Origin: Variovorax sp. IB41
GTDB lineage: Bacteria; Pseudomonadota; Gammaproteobacteria; Burkholderiales; Burkholderiaceae_C
NCBI RefSeq assembly: GCF_016405905.1
Contig: NZ_JAEFCB010000002.1
Location: forward strand, 62,001 to 126,000
Length of the DNA stretch: 64,000 bases
Direction: 5' to 3'
Part shown: piece after piece, positions 1-7,807 of the stretch
Numbering within the stretch: the stretch's first letter is position 1
Layout of the letters: each line of letters starts with the position of its first letter
Program-made: the position numbers and the translations under genes
Notes under the pieces: model-generated
What the model was told of the DNA's origin: nothing
The model's input: the letters and a program-made list of their open reading frames with translations, nothing else
Database searches by the model: none

Positions 1-680
1 CCGATCCAGGTGTCGCTCACGCTCTCCATGAACGCCAGCCCCTCGGCGAGCCGCCCTTCGGTGAGCATCACGTGCGCGAGCGCGTGGTGCGCCCACGGCT
101 CCTTGCGGCACATGGCGATGGCCAGGCGGGCGCTCGCCTCGGCCTCGCGCATCAGGTGGCACTGCTCGTAGCCGAAGGCGGCCATGCCGTGCACGTAGGG
201 CACGTCGGCCGCCGAAGGCAGCACCGCGAGCGCGAGCCGCAGCATGCCGGGGCAGTCGCCGGTGTTGAAGCAGTGGTACTGGCCCAGCTTGACCGAGACG
301 AGATCGCGCGGAAATTCGCGCGCCTGCGCCGCATGCAGTTCGATGGCGCGGGCGATGTCGCCATCGGCCCATGCCTCGATGACCGCGATGTAGCGCTGCT
401 CGCGCGGCGTGGCGCGCGCGGCGCCGGCACGGGCCTTCGCGAGAAACGGCCGCGCATTCGCCACGGCGTCGCGCGATTCGGCGAACAGGTGCAGCGTCGC
501 GCAGTACGCCTGCACGATCGGGCTCTGGTCGGTGTCGGCCAGCGCGATGAGGTTGACGGCGCGCGACTCGGTCGAGACGAAGCCCATGACGAAGTCGTCG
601 ACCAGCGCGAGGCTGGCAGGGTTGTCCAGGGTGAGCGGATTGCCGAGGCTGTCGGCGGCGTACGGGGTGGCGGAGGGCAT
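1..680 (-). CDS. TPR protein, TTC38-like (partial, 3' end off window)
   Basis: The reading frame starts at an ATG at 680 and runs off the left edge, so only the first 226 residues are seen. The sequence is alpha-helical and rich in Ala, Leu and Glu. It carries features I associate with the tetratricopeptide repeat protein 38 family: a 'CFNTGDCPGML' stretch near residue 138 and 'HHALAHVMLTEGRLAEGL' near 198-216, followed by 'MESVSDTW'. Proteins of this family are cytosolic and lack a firmly assigned biochemical role. It lies downstream of the tautomerase gene on the same strand with a 40-base gap, so the two may be cotranscribed. The family call is from pattern memory. Confidence 0.7.
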   Translation of the reverse strand, partial: MPSATPYAADSLGNPLTLDNPASLALVDDFVMGFVSTESRAVNLIALADTDQSPIVQAYCATLHLFAESRDAVANARPFLAKARAGAARATPREQRYIAVIEAWADGDIARAIELHAAQAREFPRDLVSVKLGQYHCFNTGDCPGMLRLALAVLPSAADVPYVHGMAAFGYEQCHLMREAEASARLAIAMCRKEPWAHHALAHVMLTEGRLAEGLAFMESVSDTWI

Positions 681-720
681 GGCGGCATGGTGCCATGCCC
701 CCGGGACACCGTGAAGGGCT

Positions 721-1119
721 TCAGACCCCGGCTTGCTGGTGGCGGTACTCCTGGGTCTTTCCGCCGTAGCCGTAGGCCGCGCCGCGCGCGTCGATCACGT
801 GGATGTACGACACCTCGTGCAGGTCCGGCCGGATCTTCGCCATGGCCGCGTGCACCTCGCGCAGGTAGCGCGCCTTCTCGGCCTTGGTGTTGGTCTCGTC
901 GGTGATGCTGATGTCCAGGTGAAAGGCCGACTTGCCCAGCGACGCCAGCGTCTGGCCGCCGATGAACCACGTGTCGGCGGCGATGTACTGCACCGTGATG
1001 GCGATCACCGGCAGCTGCTTGCCGAGCACGCTCTGGGTGAGCTCGGCGACGGCATCGACCGTCTTGCGGGTGAGGCCGGCGTCGGCTTCGCCGGAGAGGT
1101 GGACAACGATGTGGGGCAT
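721..1119 (-). CDS. Tautomerase family protein
   Basis: A 132-residue protein starting Met-Pro. Removal of Met would expose the N-terminal proline that is the catalytic base of the 4-oxalocrotonate tautomerase superfamily. The length fits the longer members that carry two beta-alpha-beta units rather than the roughly 62-residue 4-OT type. Likely reaction: keto-enol tautomerisation or a related hydration or dehalogenation on a small carboxylate; the substrate is unknown. Residues 2-9 form the first strand and 'YIHVIDARGAAYGYGG' (105-120) lies near the C terminus. The gene is divergent from a LysR gene, a common regulator-target layout. The start is fixed by the Met-Pro motif. Confidence 0.8.
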   Translation of the reverse strand: MPHIVVHLSGEADAGLTRKTVDAVAELTQSVLGKQLPVIAITVQYIAADTWFIGGQTLASLGKSAFHLDISITDETNTKAEKARYLREVHAAMAKIRPDLHEVSYIHVIDARGAAYGYGGKTQEYRHQQAGV

Positions 1120-1218
1120 GGTGGACTCCTGTGGAATGAATGAACGATGGGGTGATTGTGGGAGTCCGATGGTCATCGGAAAAGCGGGAAGATATGATGG
1201 CATCCATCGGTTCAACGG
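1120..1218. promoter_or_regulatory. Divergent tautomerase/LysR control region with inverted repeats
   Basis: This 99-base gap separates two divergent genes. An inverted repeat has arms at 1202-1208 (atccatc) and 1218-1224 (gatggat), and a smaller palindrome gatgg-cat-ccatc overlaps its left arm. LysR-type regulators usually bind dyads in such gaps and autoregulate. Which dyad is the operator is inference. Confidence 0.4.
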
Positions 1219-1230
1219 ATGGATAGCGCC

Positions 1231-2103
1231 ATGCAGACCTTCGACCTCGAACAACTTCGCACCCTGGCCGCGGTGATCGACGCGGGCAGCCTCACGGCCG
1301 CCGCGCCGCGCGTGTTCCTCTCGCAGTCGTCCGTCAGCGAGCAGATGCGCAAGCTCGAGGAGCGCGCGGGCCAGTCGCTGCTCACGCGCAGCAAGGCCGG
1401 CGTCGCGCCCACCGAGGCGGGCACGCGGCTGCTGGCGTATGCGCGGCGCATCCTCGCGCTCAGCGACGAGGCGTTCCGCGACCTGCGCGGCGAAACCCTG
1501 CAGGGCGAACTGCGGCTGGCCGTGACCGACTACTTCCGTCCCGGCGATCTCACGCAGCTGCTCGGGCGCCTGGGCGAGAGCTATCCGCGGGTGCGGCTGA
1601 ACGTGAGCATCCTCAAGAGCGACGCGCTGCGGGCCGCGTATGCGCATGGCGACTTCGATGTGGGCCTGGCGATGGACATCGTGGGTGCGTCGTCGTCGTC
1701 CTCGGCGCAGGGCGCCAAGGCCTCGCTCATCCGGCGTGAATCGCTCGCGTGGCTGGGCGCCACCGGCCTGCGCGTGGCGCGGGGCGAACCGGTGCGGCTG
1801 CTGGCGCTGCCGGACACCTGCTCGCTGCACCAGTTCACCGTGGCGCTCTTGCGGCGGCGGCGCGTGCCGTATGTGCTCGCGCATGTGGCCTCGGGCGTGG
1901 CGGGGTTGCAGTCGGCACTGGCCGCGGGGCTGGGCGTCGCGTGCCTGAACGAATCGGCGGTGTGCGAGGGCGTCGCCCGGCTGGCGGCACCGCACGGCCT
2001 GCCGGCCTTGCCCAAGGTCGCATTCCAGTTCCTGCCCGGGCGCCGGGGCGAGACGGCGTTCGTGACCCGCGCCCGCGAGATGCTGGCCAGCCATCTGGTG
2101 TGA
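1231..2103 (+). CDS. LysR-family transcriptional regulator
   Basis: Typical LysR-type regulator of about 290 residues. The N-terminal winged helix-turn-helix covers roughly residues 1-62 ('FDLEQLRTLAAVIDAGSLT', then 'LSQSSVSEQMRKLE'), followed by the effector-binding fold. The sequence resembles the HrmR/LrhA-like branch. It is transcribed away from the tautomerase gene, its likely target. I chose the ATG at 1231. An in-frame ATG at 1219 would add four residues but lies inside the right arm of an inverted repeat. No strong Shine-Dalgarno sequence decides between them. The inducer is unknown. Confidence 0.88.
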   Translation: MQTFDLEQLRTLAAVIDAGSLTAAAPRVFLSQSSVSEQMRKLEERAGQSLLTRSKAGVAPTEAGTRLLAYARRILALSDEAFRDLRGETLQGELRLAVTDYFRPGDLTQLLGRLGESYPRVRLNVSILKSDALRAAYAHGDFDVGLAMDIVGASSSSSAQGAKASLIRRESLAWLGATGLRVARGEPVRLLALPDTCSLHQFTVALLRRRRVPYVLAHVASGVAGLQSALAAGLGVACLNESAVCEGVARLAAPHGLPALPKVAFQFLPGRRGETAFVTRAREMLASHLV

Positions 2104-2141
2104 AGCCGCCGGGGTGGCGCGGGATTTGCGTCACCCCCGCC

Positions 2142-2768
2142 ATGGACGCGCCACCACCCACCCACCTGCCGGATCTGCTGCGCCATTCCCGTTTCGATGA
2201 CGCGCAGGCCATCTTTTCGGGCACCTTGTTCGTCGCCATCGCGATGATGCTGTTCGGCCAGGCGGGTCTCCTCACGGGCGGCACGGCGGGCGTCGCGTTC
2301 ATCCTGCACTACGCGACCGGCGTGAGCTTCGGCAAGCTGTTCTTCCTGGTGAACCTGCCGTTCTACTGGTTCGCCTGGCGCCACATGGGCCGGGCCTTCA
2401 CGCTCAAGACCTTCTTCGCGATCGCGCTGCTCTCGGTGATGACCGACTGGGCGCCGCGCTACCTGTCGATCGATTCACTGCATCCGGCGTTTGCCGCGGT
2501 GCTCGGCGGCTTGTTGCTGGGCACGGGTTGCCTCTTCCTCGCCCGCCATCGCGCGAGTCTCGGCGGCGCGACGGTGCTGACGCTGTACCTGCAGGAAAAG
2601 CGCGGCTGGCCCGCCGGCAAGGTGCAGATCGGCATCGACTGCACGGTGGTGCTGCTCGCGCTGTTCGTGATTCCGCCGCAGCGCGTGGGGTGGTCGGTGC
2701 TGGCGGCGGTGGTGATGGGGCTCTTCCTGTGGATCAACCACAAGCCGGGGCGTTACGCGGCGACCTGA
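2142..2768 (+). CDS. YitT family membrane protein
   Basis: A 208-residue integral membrane protein with about five or six hydrophobic segments, beginning around residue 25 ('AIFSGTLFVAIAMMLFGQAG') and including a 'GLLTGGTAGVAFIL' stretch typical of the YitT/DUF161 group. Family members have no settled function, though transport has been proposed. It follows the LysR gene by 38 bases on the same strand and may be read from the same transcript. The start at 2142 gives a short polar N terminus; the same frame open further upstream is antisense noise. Immediately downstream are two structured repeats. Confidence 0.82.
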   Translation: MDAPPPTHLPDLLRHSRFDDAQAIFSGTLFVAIAMMLFGQAGLLTGGTAGVAFILHYATGVSFGKLFFLVNLPFYWFAWRHMGRAFTLKTFFAIALLSVMTDWAPRYLSIDSLHPAFAAVLGGLLLGTGCLFLARHRASLGGATVLTLYLQEKRGWPAGKVQIGIDCTVVLLALFVIPPQRVGWSVLAAVVMGLFLWINHKPGRYAAT

Positions 2769-2805
2769 ATTCGAGGGCTCTTGTTCGGGGCGTGTGCACA
2801 GGCCA

Positions 2806-2879
2806 CCGGGTACTCCCCTCCGCGAATGTCCCCCGGGGCTTCGCCCCTCCTCCTTGATTTCGCTGCGGGGAGCACCCGG
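2806..2879. repeat. Structured repeat element A (terminal inverted repeats around a shared core)
   Basis: A 74-base element with terminal inverted repeats at 2806-2818 (ccgggtactcccc) and 2867-2879 (ggggagcacccgg), matching at 12 of 13 positions. The inside carries a roughly 40-base core (2821-2862) that reappears in inverse orientation at 2965-3004. It contains no gene. It sits between the convergent YitT and amidase genes, so it may also fold in both transcripts. Confidence 0.75.
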
Positions 2880-2948
2880 CACCCTGCGCACTTGGGCACG
2901 CTCTGGGTGAACCGCGATCAACGAGCGCACTGAAGCGCTCGCGCTGGC

Positions 2949-3018
2949 GGTGGGCCCTGTTTCGCGAAATCAAGGAGGAGGGCGAAGCCCGGGGGACATT
3001 CGCGAAACAGGGCCCACC
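2949..3018. repeat. Structured repeat element B (inverse copy of core with different ends)
   Basis: A 70-base element with perfect 20-base terminal inverted repeats at 2949-2968 (ggtgggccctgtttcgcgaa) and 2999-3018. Its inside (2965-3004) is the reverse complement of the core of element A apart from two single-base length differences. Together A and B make a large dyad. This looks like a REP- or MITE-like family; copy number elsewhere in the genome cannot be seen here. Confidence 0.78.
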
Positions 3019-3053
3019 GTCGGCGTGAGTGCAGCCCTGAACAACGCGATGTC

Positions 3054-4463
3054 CTAGCCCCCAGGCACCACCGGCCAAGGCCGCTGCGCTTCGCGAATCT
3101 GCTCGAACGCACGCGACACGCGCAGCACGCCGAGGTCATCGAAGCGGTGCCCCGCGATCTGCAGCCCGATCGGCAACCCGCTCGCCGCATACCCGCAGTT
3201 CACCGACGACGCCGGCTGCTCCGACATGTTGAAAGGCACCGTGAAGCCGATGTGTTCCAGCGGCCGCAGCGGATCGTTGGTCGGCGAGGGCGCCTCGGCC
3301 GCCGCGGGCATGTTCGGCGACACCGGCGAGATCACGTAGTCGAAGCGCGCGCACGCCTGCACCGCCGCCACGCGCGTCGCATGGAACTGGCTGAAGCTGC
3401 GAAACACATGCTCGCCGCTGAATTCGGCCGCGCTCTCTGCCCATTCGCGGATGTAGGGCAGCACCTTGGCGCGCTGGTCGGCGCGCAGGGCTTTCATGTC
3501 CACGAGCGAGCGCATGCGCCACAGGTGGTCCATGCCGTCGAGCATGGCCTGCGACATGAAGGGCTGCATGGTCTCGACGACCGCGCCGGCTTTCTCGAAG
3601 AGGCGCGCGGCGTGCTCGACCGCCGTCTGGATCTCCGGCTCGACCGCCAGGCCGCAGCCCGCGTCGAGCAGCAGCCCGATGCGCAGGCCCCGCAGGTGGT
3701 CGGGCGACACGTCGAAGGCCGCCCAGTCGATGTCCTGCGCCGGCAGGCTCATGCTGTCGCGCGCATCGGGTTTCGAGAGCGCCTGCATCATCAGCGCGGC
3801 ATCGCCGACGGTGCGGGTCATCGGCCCGGCGGCGCGGCCCATGTAGGGCGGATCGATCGGGATGCGGCCCAGGCTCGGCTTGAGCGTGAAGATGCCGCAC
3901 CAGCTCGCGGGCAGGCGCAGCGACCCGCCGATGTCGGTGCCCAGGTGCAGCGGACCGTAGCCGGCCGCGGTCGCGGCGCCCGCGCCGGCGCTGGAGCCGC
4001 CCGGCGTCTTGCCCAGGTCCCAGGGGTTGCGCGCCAGCTTGTGGAAGCTCGAGAGCCCCGAGGACAACATGCCGTAGTCCGGCATGGTGGTCTTGCTCAC
4101 GATCACCGCGCCGGCTTCCTTCAGGCGCGCGGCCGGCGGTGCATCGACAGTCGCCGGCTTCAGGTCGACGGCGGCGGTGCCCGCGGGCATCGGGTCGCCG
4201 CGCGTGGCGATGTTTTCCTTGATGGTGGCCGGCACGCCGTCGAGCGGGCCGAGCGCATCGCCGCGCTGCCAGCGGGCCTCCGACGCGCGCGCCTGGTCGA
4301 GCGCGGCCTCCGGGCGAAAGAGCCAGGTGGCCTGCAGGTGCGGCTCCCAGCGCTCGATGTGCGCGATCACAGCTTGCGTGACCTCGACCGGCGAGAGCCG
4401 CTTGTCGCGGTAGGCGGCCGAGAGCTCTTGCGCGGAGAGTTCGTTCAACGGTGAGGAGGACAC
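3054..4463 (-). CDS. Amidase (amidase-signature family)
   Basis: A 469-residue amidase-signature hydrolase. The catalytic triad is visible: Lys82 in 'GVPATIKEN', the cis-serine in 'GGSSAG' (157-158) and nucleophile Ser181 in 'DIGGSLR'. It hydrolyses amide bonds; the substrate is unknown, and the cytosol is likely because no signal peptide is seen. It is the last gene of a minus-strand peptide-type ABC transporter cluster and starts 8 bases after the stop of a binding-protein gene. That suggests the imported compound is an amide or peptide it cleaves. The start is a GTG at 4463, the only one that fits this spacing and the family N terminus 'SSSPLNELSAQEL'. Confidence 0.88.
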   Translation of the reverse strand: MSSSPLNELSAQELSAAYRDKRLSPVEVTQAVIAHIERWEPHLQATWLFRPEAALDQARASEARWQRGDALGPLDGVPATIKENIATRGDPMPAGTAAVDLKPATVDAPPAARLKEAGAVIVSKTTMPDYGMLSSGLSSFHKLARNPWDLGKTPGGSSAGAGAATAAGYGPLHLGTDIGGSLRLPASWCGIFTLKPSLGRIPIDPPYMGRAAGPMTRTVGDAALMMQALSKPDARDSMSLPAQDIDWAAFDVSPDHLRGLRIGLLLDAGCGLAVEPEIQTAVEHAARLFEKAGAVVETMQPFMSQAMLDGMDHLWRMRSLVDMKALRADQRAKVLPYIREWAESAAEFSGEHVFRSFSQFHATRVAAVQACARFDYVISPVSPNMPAAAEAPSPTNDPLRPLEHIGFTVPFNMSEQPASSVNCGYAASGLPIGLQIAGHRFDDLGVLRVSRAFEQIREAQRPWPVVPGG

Positions 4464-4471
4464 GTCGATCC

Positions 4472-5959
4472 CTATCCCCAGGACAGGGCGGAGAGGTCGT
4501 TCACGAAGATCGGGTTCTCCTTCCAGAGGCCCTTGACGTTCTTCTTGGCGATCGTCGGGAACTGCGGCTGGTACAGGAAGCCGTTGGCCGCGTCGGTGGC
4601 CAGCATCTTCTGCGCGTCGCCCAGCAGCTTGTTGCGCTCGGTGGCGTTGGCCGTGGTCTTGATCTTGTCGAACAGCGTGTTGAAGGCCTTCGACTGGTAG
4701 CCCCAGTAGTAGTCCGACTTGGCGTAGTTGCCCAGGTCGAAGGGCTCGACGTGCGAAATGATCGACAGGTCGTAGTCCTTGTTGCCGTAGGTGCCGCTCA
4801 GCCACTGCGCCCACTCGACGTTCTGCACCTTCACCACGATGCCGATCTTGGCGAGCTGGGCCACGATCACCTCGCCGCCCTGGCGCGCGTAGGGCGGCGG
4901 CGGCAGCGTCATCTTGAGTTCGAGCGGCGTCTTCACGCCGGCTTCGGCCAGCAGCTTCTTGGCCTTCTCGATGTCGAAGGGGTTGACGCCCGTGGTGTCC
5001 ACGAAGCCCGCCGCGCCCGGCACGTAGTGGCTGCCGATGGCCACGCCCAGGCCATCGGCGGCGCCCTCGATCACGGCCTTGCGGTCGATGGCCGCGAGGA
5101 TGGCGCGGCGCACGCGCACGTCGTCCAGGGGCTTCTTCTGGTTGTTGATCGACAGGATGGTCTTGGCGCGCGAGCCCGCCAGGATCACCTGGAACTGCGG
5201 GTTGGCCTTGAACTGCGGCACCACGCGCGTGCCGATGCGGGTGAACACATCGACGTCGCCCGCCATCAGCGCGGCGGCTTGCGCGGCGGTGTCGGCGATG
5301 AAGCGGAAGGTCACCTTGTTGATCTTGGCGGTGGCGGGGCTGCGAAAGCCCTCCCATTTGCTCAGCGTGAGCGAGGAGCCCTTGGCCCAGCTGTCCAGCT
5401 TGTAGGGGCCGGTGCCGACGGGCTTGGTGGCGTTGGCGTCGGCGCTCTTGGGCTCGACGATCACGGCCGTGGCCTGGCCCAGCACGAAGGGCAGGTCGGG
5501 GTCGATTTCCTTGTTGATGACCACCACGGTGTAGTCGTCCACCGCCTGCGTGGCGAGGTTGGCGAAGGTGCGCTTGTCCTTGTTGGTGCTCTTCTCGCCG
5601 CCGGCGCGGTCGAACGAGAACTTGACGGTGGCCGCGTTGAAGGGCTCGCCGTTCTGGAACTTGACGCCGCGCCGGAGCTTGAAGGTGTAGGTCTTCAGGT
5701 CGGGCGAGACTTCCCAGCTCTCGGCCAGGAGCGGCGTGACGCTGCCGTCGGCGTTGATCTTGGTGAGCGTCTCCAGGATGTTGTACTGCACGATCTCCGC
5801 GATGGCGGCGGCCGCGCCGGCCGTCGGGTCCAGGCCCGGCGGCTCCAGCGCCATGCCGATCACGATGGCGTCCTTCCGCCCTTGGGCCATGCCGGCCAGC
5901 GGGGTGGCCAGCGCGACGGTGGCGCCGGCGGTGGTGAGGAGGGTGCGACGGTTCAACAT
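4472..5959 (-). CDS. ABC transporter substrate-binding protein (SBP_bac_5), copy 1
   Basis: A 495-residue periplasmic solute-binding protein of the DppA/OppA family (SBP_bac_5). The N terminus 'MLNRRTLLTTAG' followed by a hydrophobic stretch ending 'AGMAQG' is a signal peptide with an Arg-Arg pair, possibly Tat-dependent. The family block 'LLAESWEVSPDLKTYTFKL' lies near residues 78-96. It is strikingly similar over its length to the next gene upstream, so this is a tandem duplication. Its role is to bind a peptide or peptide-like ligand and deliver it to the DppB/DppC permease. The ATG at 5959 is the only start giving a signal peptide. Confidence 0.9.
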   Translation of the reverse strand: MLNRRTLLTTAGATVALATPLAGMAQGRKDAIVIGMALEPPGLDPTAGAAAAIAEIVQYNILETLTKINADGSVTPLLAESWEVSPDLKTYTFKLRRGVKFQNGEPFNAATVKFSFDRAGGEKSTNKDKRTFANLATQAVDDYTVVVINKEIDPDLPFVLGQATAVIVEPKSADANATKPVGTGPYKLDSWAKGSSLTLSKWEGFRSPATAKINKVTFRFIADTAAQAAALMAGDVDVFTRIGTRVVPQFKANPQFQVILAGSRAKTILSINNQKKPLDDVRVRRAILAAIDRKAVIEGAADGLGVAIGSHYVPGAAGFVDTTGVNPFDIEKAKKLLAEAGVKTPLELKMTLPPPPYARQGGEVIVAQLAKIGIVVKVQNVEWAQWLSGTYGNKDYDLSIISHVEPFDLGNYAKSDYYWGYQSKAFNTLFDKIKTTANATERNKLLGDAQKMLATDAANGFLYQPQFPTIAKKNVKGLWKENPIFVNDLSALSWG

Positions 5960-6159
5960 ACTTGGGTATCTCCGGAAAACGGCAAGGGTCGAATGACTGG
6001 TTCGGCGCCCACCGTGCCCCGAAGGGAGGCGCGGCGCCACGAAAGACAAGGCACGCAGCACGAAAGATGCCACGTGCGCGGCGGATCATTCTCTCGCAGC
6101 GGGTGGCCCGGCGAATGGCTCCGGGAGCGGTTTTTCCTCGGGACGTACCCGGATGCCGG

Positions 6160-6186
6160 GGCCTGGCGCATGCCCTTCGCCAGGCC
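6160..6186. repeat. GC-rich stem-loop after binding-protein copy 2
   Basis: Perfect 9-base inverted repeat ggcctggcg / cgccaggcc with a 9-base loop, starting just 6 bases after the stop codon of the upstream binding-protein gene. There is no adjacent T run, so it is not a classic terminator. By position it could stabilise or process the mRNA between the two tandem binding-protein genes. Confidence 0.5.
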
Positions 6187-6192
6187 GTTTCG

Positions 6193-7686
6193 TCAGGCCC
6201 AGTACAGGGCGGCGATGTCGTTCGCGAAGATCGGCGCGTCCTTCCAGAGGCCGCGCAGGTTGCGCCCCGCCACCGTGATGAACTGCGGCTGGAACAGGAA
6301 CACGTTGGCCGCGTCCTCGGCCAGGAGGCGCTGCGCATCGCCGAGGTACCGGAGGCGCTCGGCCGCGCGCGGCGCGTTGCGCGCCTTGTCGAAGGCCTCG
6401 TTGAACTTCGCCGACTGGTAGCCCCAGTAGTACTCGGGCTTGGTGTAGTTCACCAGGTCGAAGGGCTCCACGTGCAGGATCAGCGAGAGGTCGTAGTTCT
6501 TGTTGCCGTAGGTGCCGCTCATCCACTGCGCCCACTCGACGTTCTGGATCTTCGCGACGATGCCCACCTTGGCCAGCTGCGCGGCGATGAGCTCGCCGCC
6601 CTGCCGCGCATAGGGCGGGGGCGGGAGCACCAGCTCCAGTTCGAGCGGCGTCTTCACGCCGGCCTCGGCCAGGAGCCTCTTGGCCTTCTCCACGTCGTAG
6701 GCGTTGATGCCCGTGGTGTCGATGTAGCCCGGCGCGCCCGGCACGTAGTGGCTGCCGATCGGAATGCCGCGCCCGTCCGCTGCCGCCTCGATGACGGCCT
6801 TGCGGTCGATGGCCGCGGAGATGGCGCGGCGCACGCGCACGTCGTCCAGGGGCTTGCGCTTGTTGTTGATGGCCAGGATGGTCTTGCCGCGCGAGGCGTT
6901 GAAGACGACCTGGAAGCGCTTGTCGTTCTGGAACTGCGGAAGGCTCCGCGACACCGAGGCATGCGGGAACAGGTCGACGTCGCCCGCGAGCAGCGCGGTG
7001 GTCTGCGCGGCCGGCTCCGAGATGAATCGGAAGCTCACCTTGCGGATCTGCGCAGCCTCGGCGTGGCGATAGCCGTCCCACCTGGCGAGCACGATGGTCG
7101 AGCCCTTGGCCCAGTTGTCCAGGCGGTAGGGGCCGGTGCCGACGGGCTTGGTGGCGTTGGTCTCCACCGTCCTGGGCTCCACGAGGATGGCCGATGCCTG
7201 GCCGAGCAGGAACAAGAGGTCGGGCTCGATCTCCTTGTTGATCAGCACCACGGTGTGCTCGTCGAGCACCTGCGTCGCGATGTTGGCGAAGGTGCGCTTG
7301 TCCTTGTTGGTGCTGTTGGCCGCGGCTGCGCGGTCGAACGAGAACTTCACGCTCTGCGCGTTGAAGGCCTCGCCGTTCTGGAACTTCACGCCGCGCCTGA
7401 GCTTGAAGGTGTAGGTCTTCAGGTCGGGCGAAACCTCCCAGCTCTCGGCGAGCAGCGGCGTCACGCTGCCGTCGGAGTTGATTTTGGTGAGCGTCTCGAA
7501 GACGTTGTAGAGCACCACCTCGGAGATTTCGGCGCCGGCCTTTGCGGTGGGGTCCAGGCCCGTGGGCTCGAGCGTGAGGCCAATGACCAGCGAATCTTTT
7601 TTCTTTTGCGCGAAGGCATCGAGCGGCAGTGCGAGCGGGGCCAGGGCGGCGGCGCCGGTGGCGAGCAGGGTGCGTCGTTGGAGCAT
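6193..7686 (-). CDS. ABC transporter substrate-binding protein (SBP_bac_5), copy 2
   Basis: A 497-residue SBP_bac_5 periplasmic binding protein, paralogue of the gene at 4472-5959. Shared blocks include 'LLAESWEVSPDLKTYTFKL' and 'VRRAI-AAIDRKAVIE-AADG'. The signal peptide starts 'MLQRRTLLATG' and ends near 'LDAFAQ', with a twin-Arg pair. Differences are concentrated in the second half, which would allow a different ligand preference. It lies 121 bases downstream of the ATPase gene, probably in the same transcript, so one permease may be served by two binding proteins. The start at 7686 is set by the signal peptide. Confidence 0.9.
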   Translation of the reverse strand: MLQRRTLLATGAAALAPLALPLDAFAQKKKDSLVIGLTLEPTGLDPTAKAGAEISEVVLYNVFETLTKINSDGSVTPLLAESWEVSPDLKTYTFKLRRGVKFQNGEAFNAQSVKFSFDRAAAANSTNKDKRTFANIATQVLDEHTVVLINKEIEPDLLFLLGQASAILVEPRTVETNATKPVGTGPYRLDNWAKGSTIVLARWDGYRHAEAAQIRKVSFRFISEPAAQTTALLAGDVDLFPHASVSRSLPQFQNDKRFQVVFNASRGKTILAINNKRKPLDDVRVRRAISAAIDRKAVIEAAADGRGIPIGSHYVPGAPGYIDTTGINAYDVEKAKRLLAEAGVKTPLELELVLPPPPYARQGGELIAAQLAKVGIVAKIQNVEWAQWMSGTYGNKNYDLSLILHVEPFDLVNYTKPEYYWGYQSAKFNEAFDKARNAPRAAERLRYLGDAQRLLAEDAANVFLFQPQFITVAGRNLRGLWKDAPIFANDIAALYWA

Positions 7687-7807
7687 GAAGCGGTGTCCTC
7701 TGTGTCCTCGGGAAGAGGGGGCAAGCATCATCCGCGAGACGGGTGCCATCGCGCAACCAGATGCTTATGACCCACTCATCCTACGAAGAGAGCGCGGCGC
7801 TTCGGTG

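Noticed and set aside
2806-3018. A possible insertion sequence
   Set aside because: No transposase frame lies between the inverted repeats and the whole block is only about 210 bases; a non-autonomous repeat is the most that can be said.
3054-6338. A 1094-codon minus-strand frame that appears to fuse an amidase to a long Arg-rich protein
   Set aside because: Only the last 469 codons are the amidase. The rest is an out-of-frame shadow of the binding-protein gene, Arg/Gly/His-rich as expected for frameshifted high-GC coding DNA.
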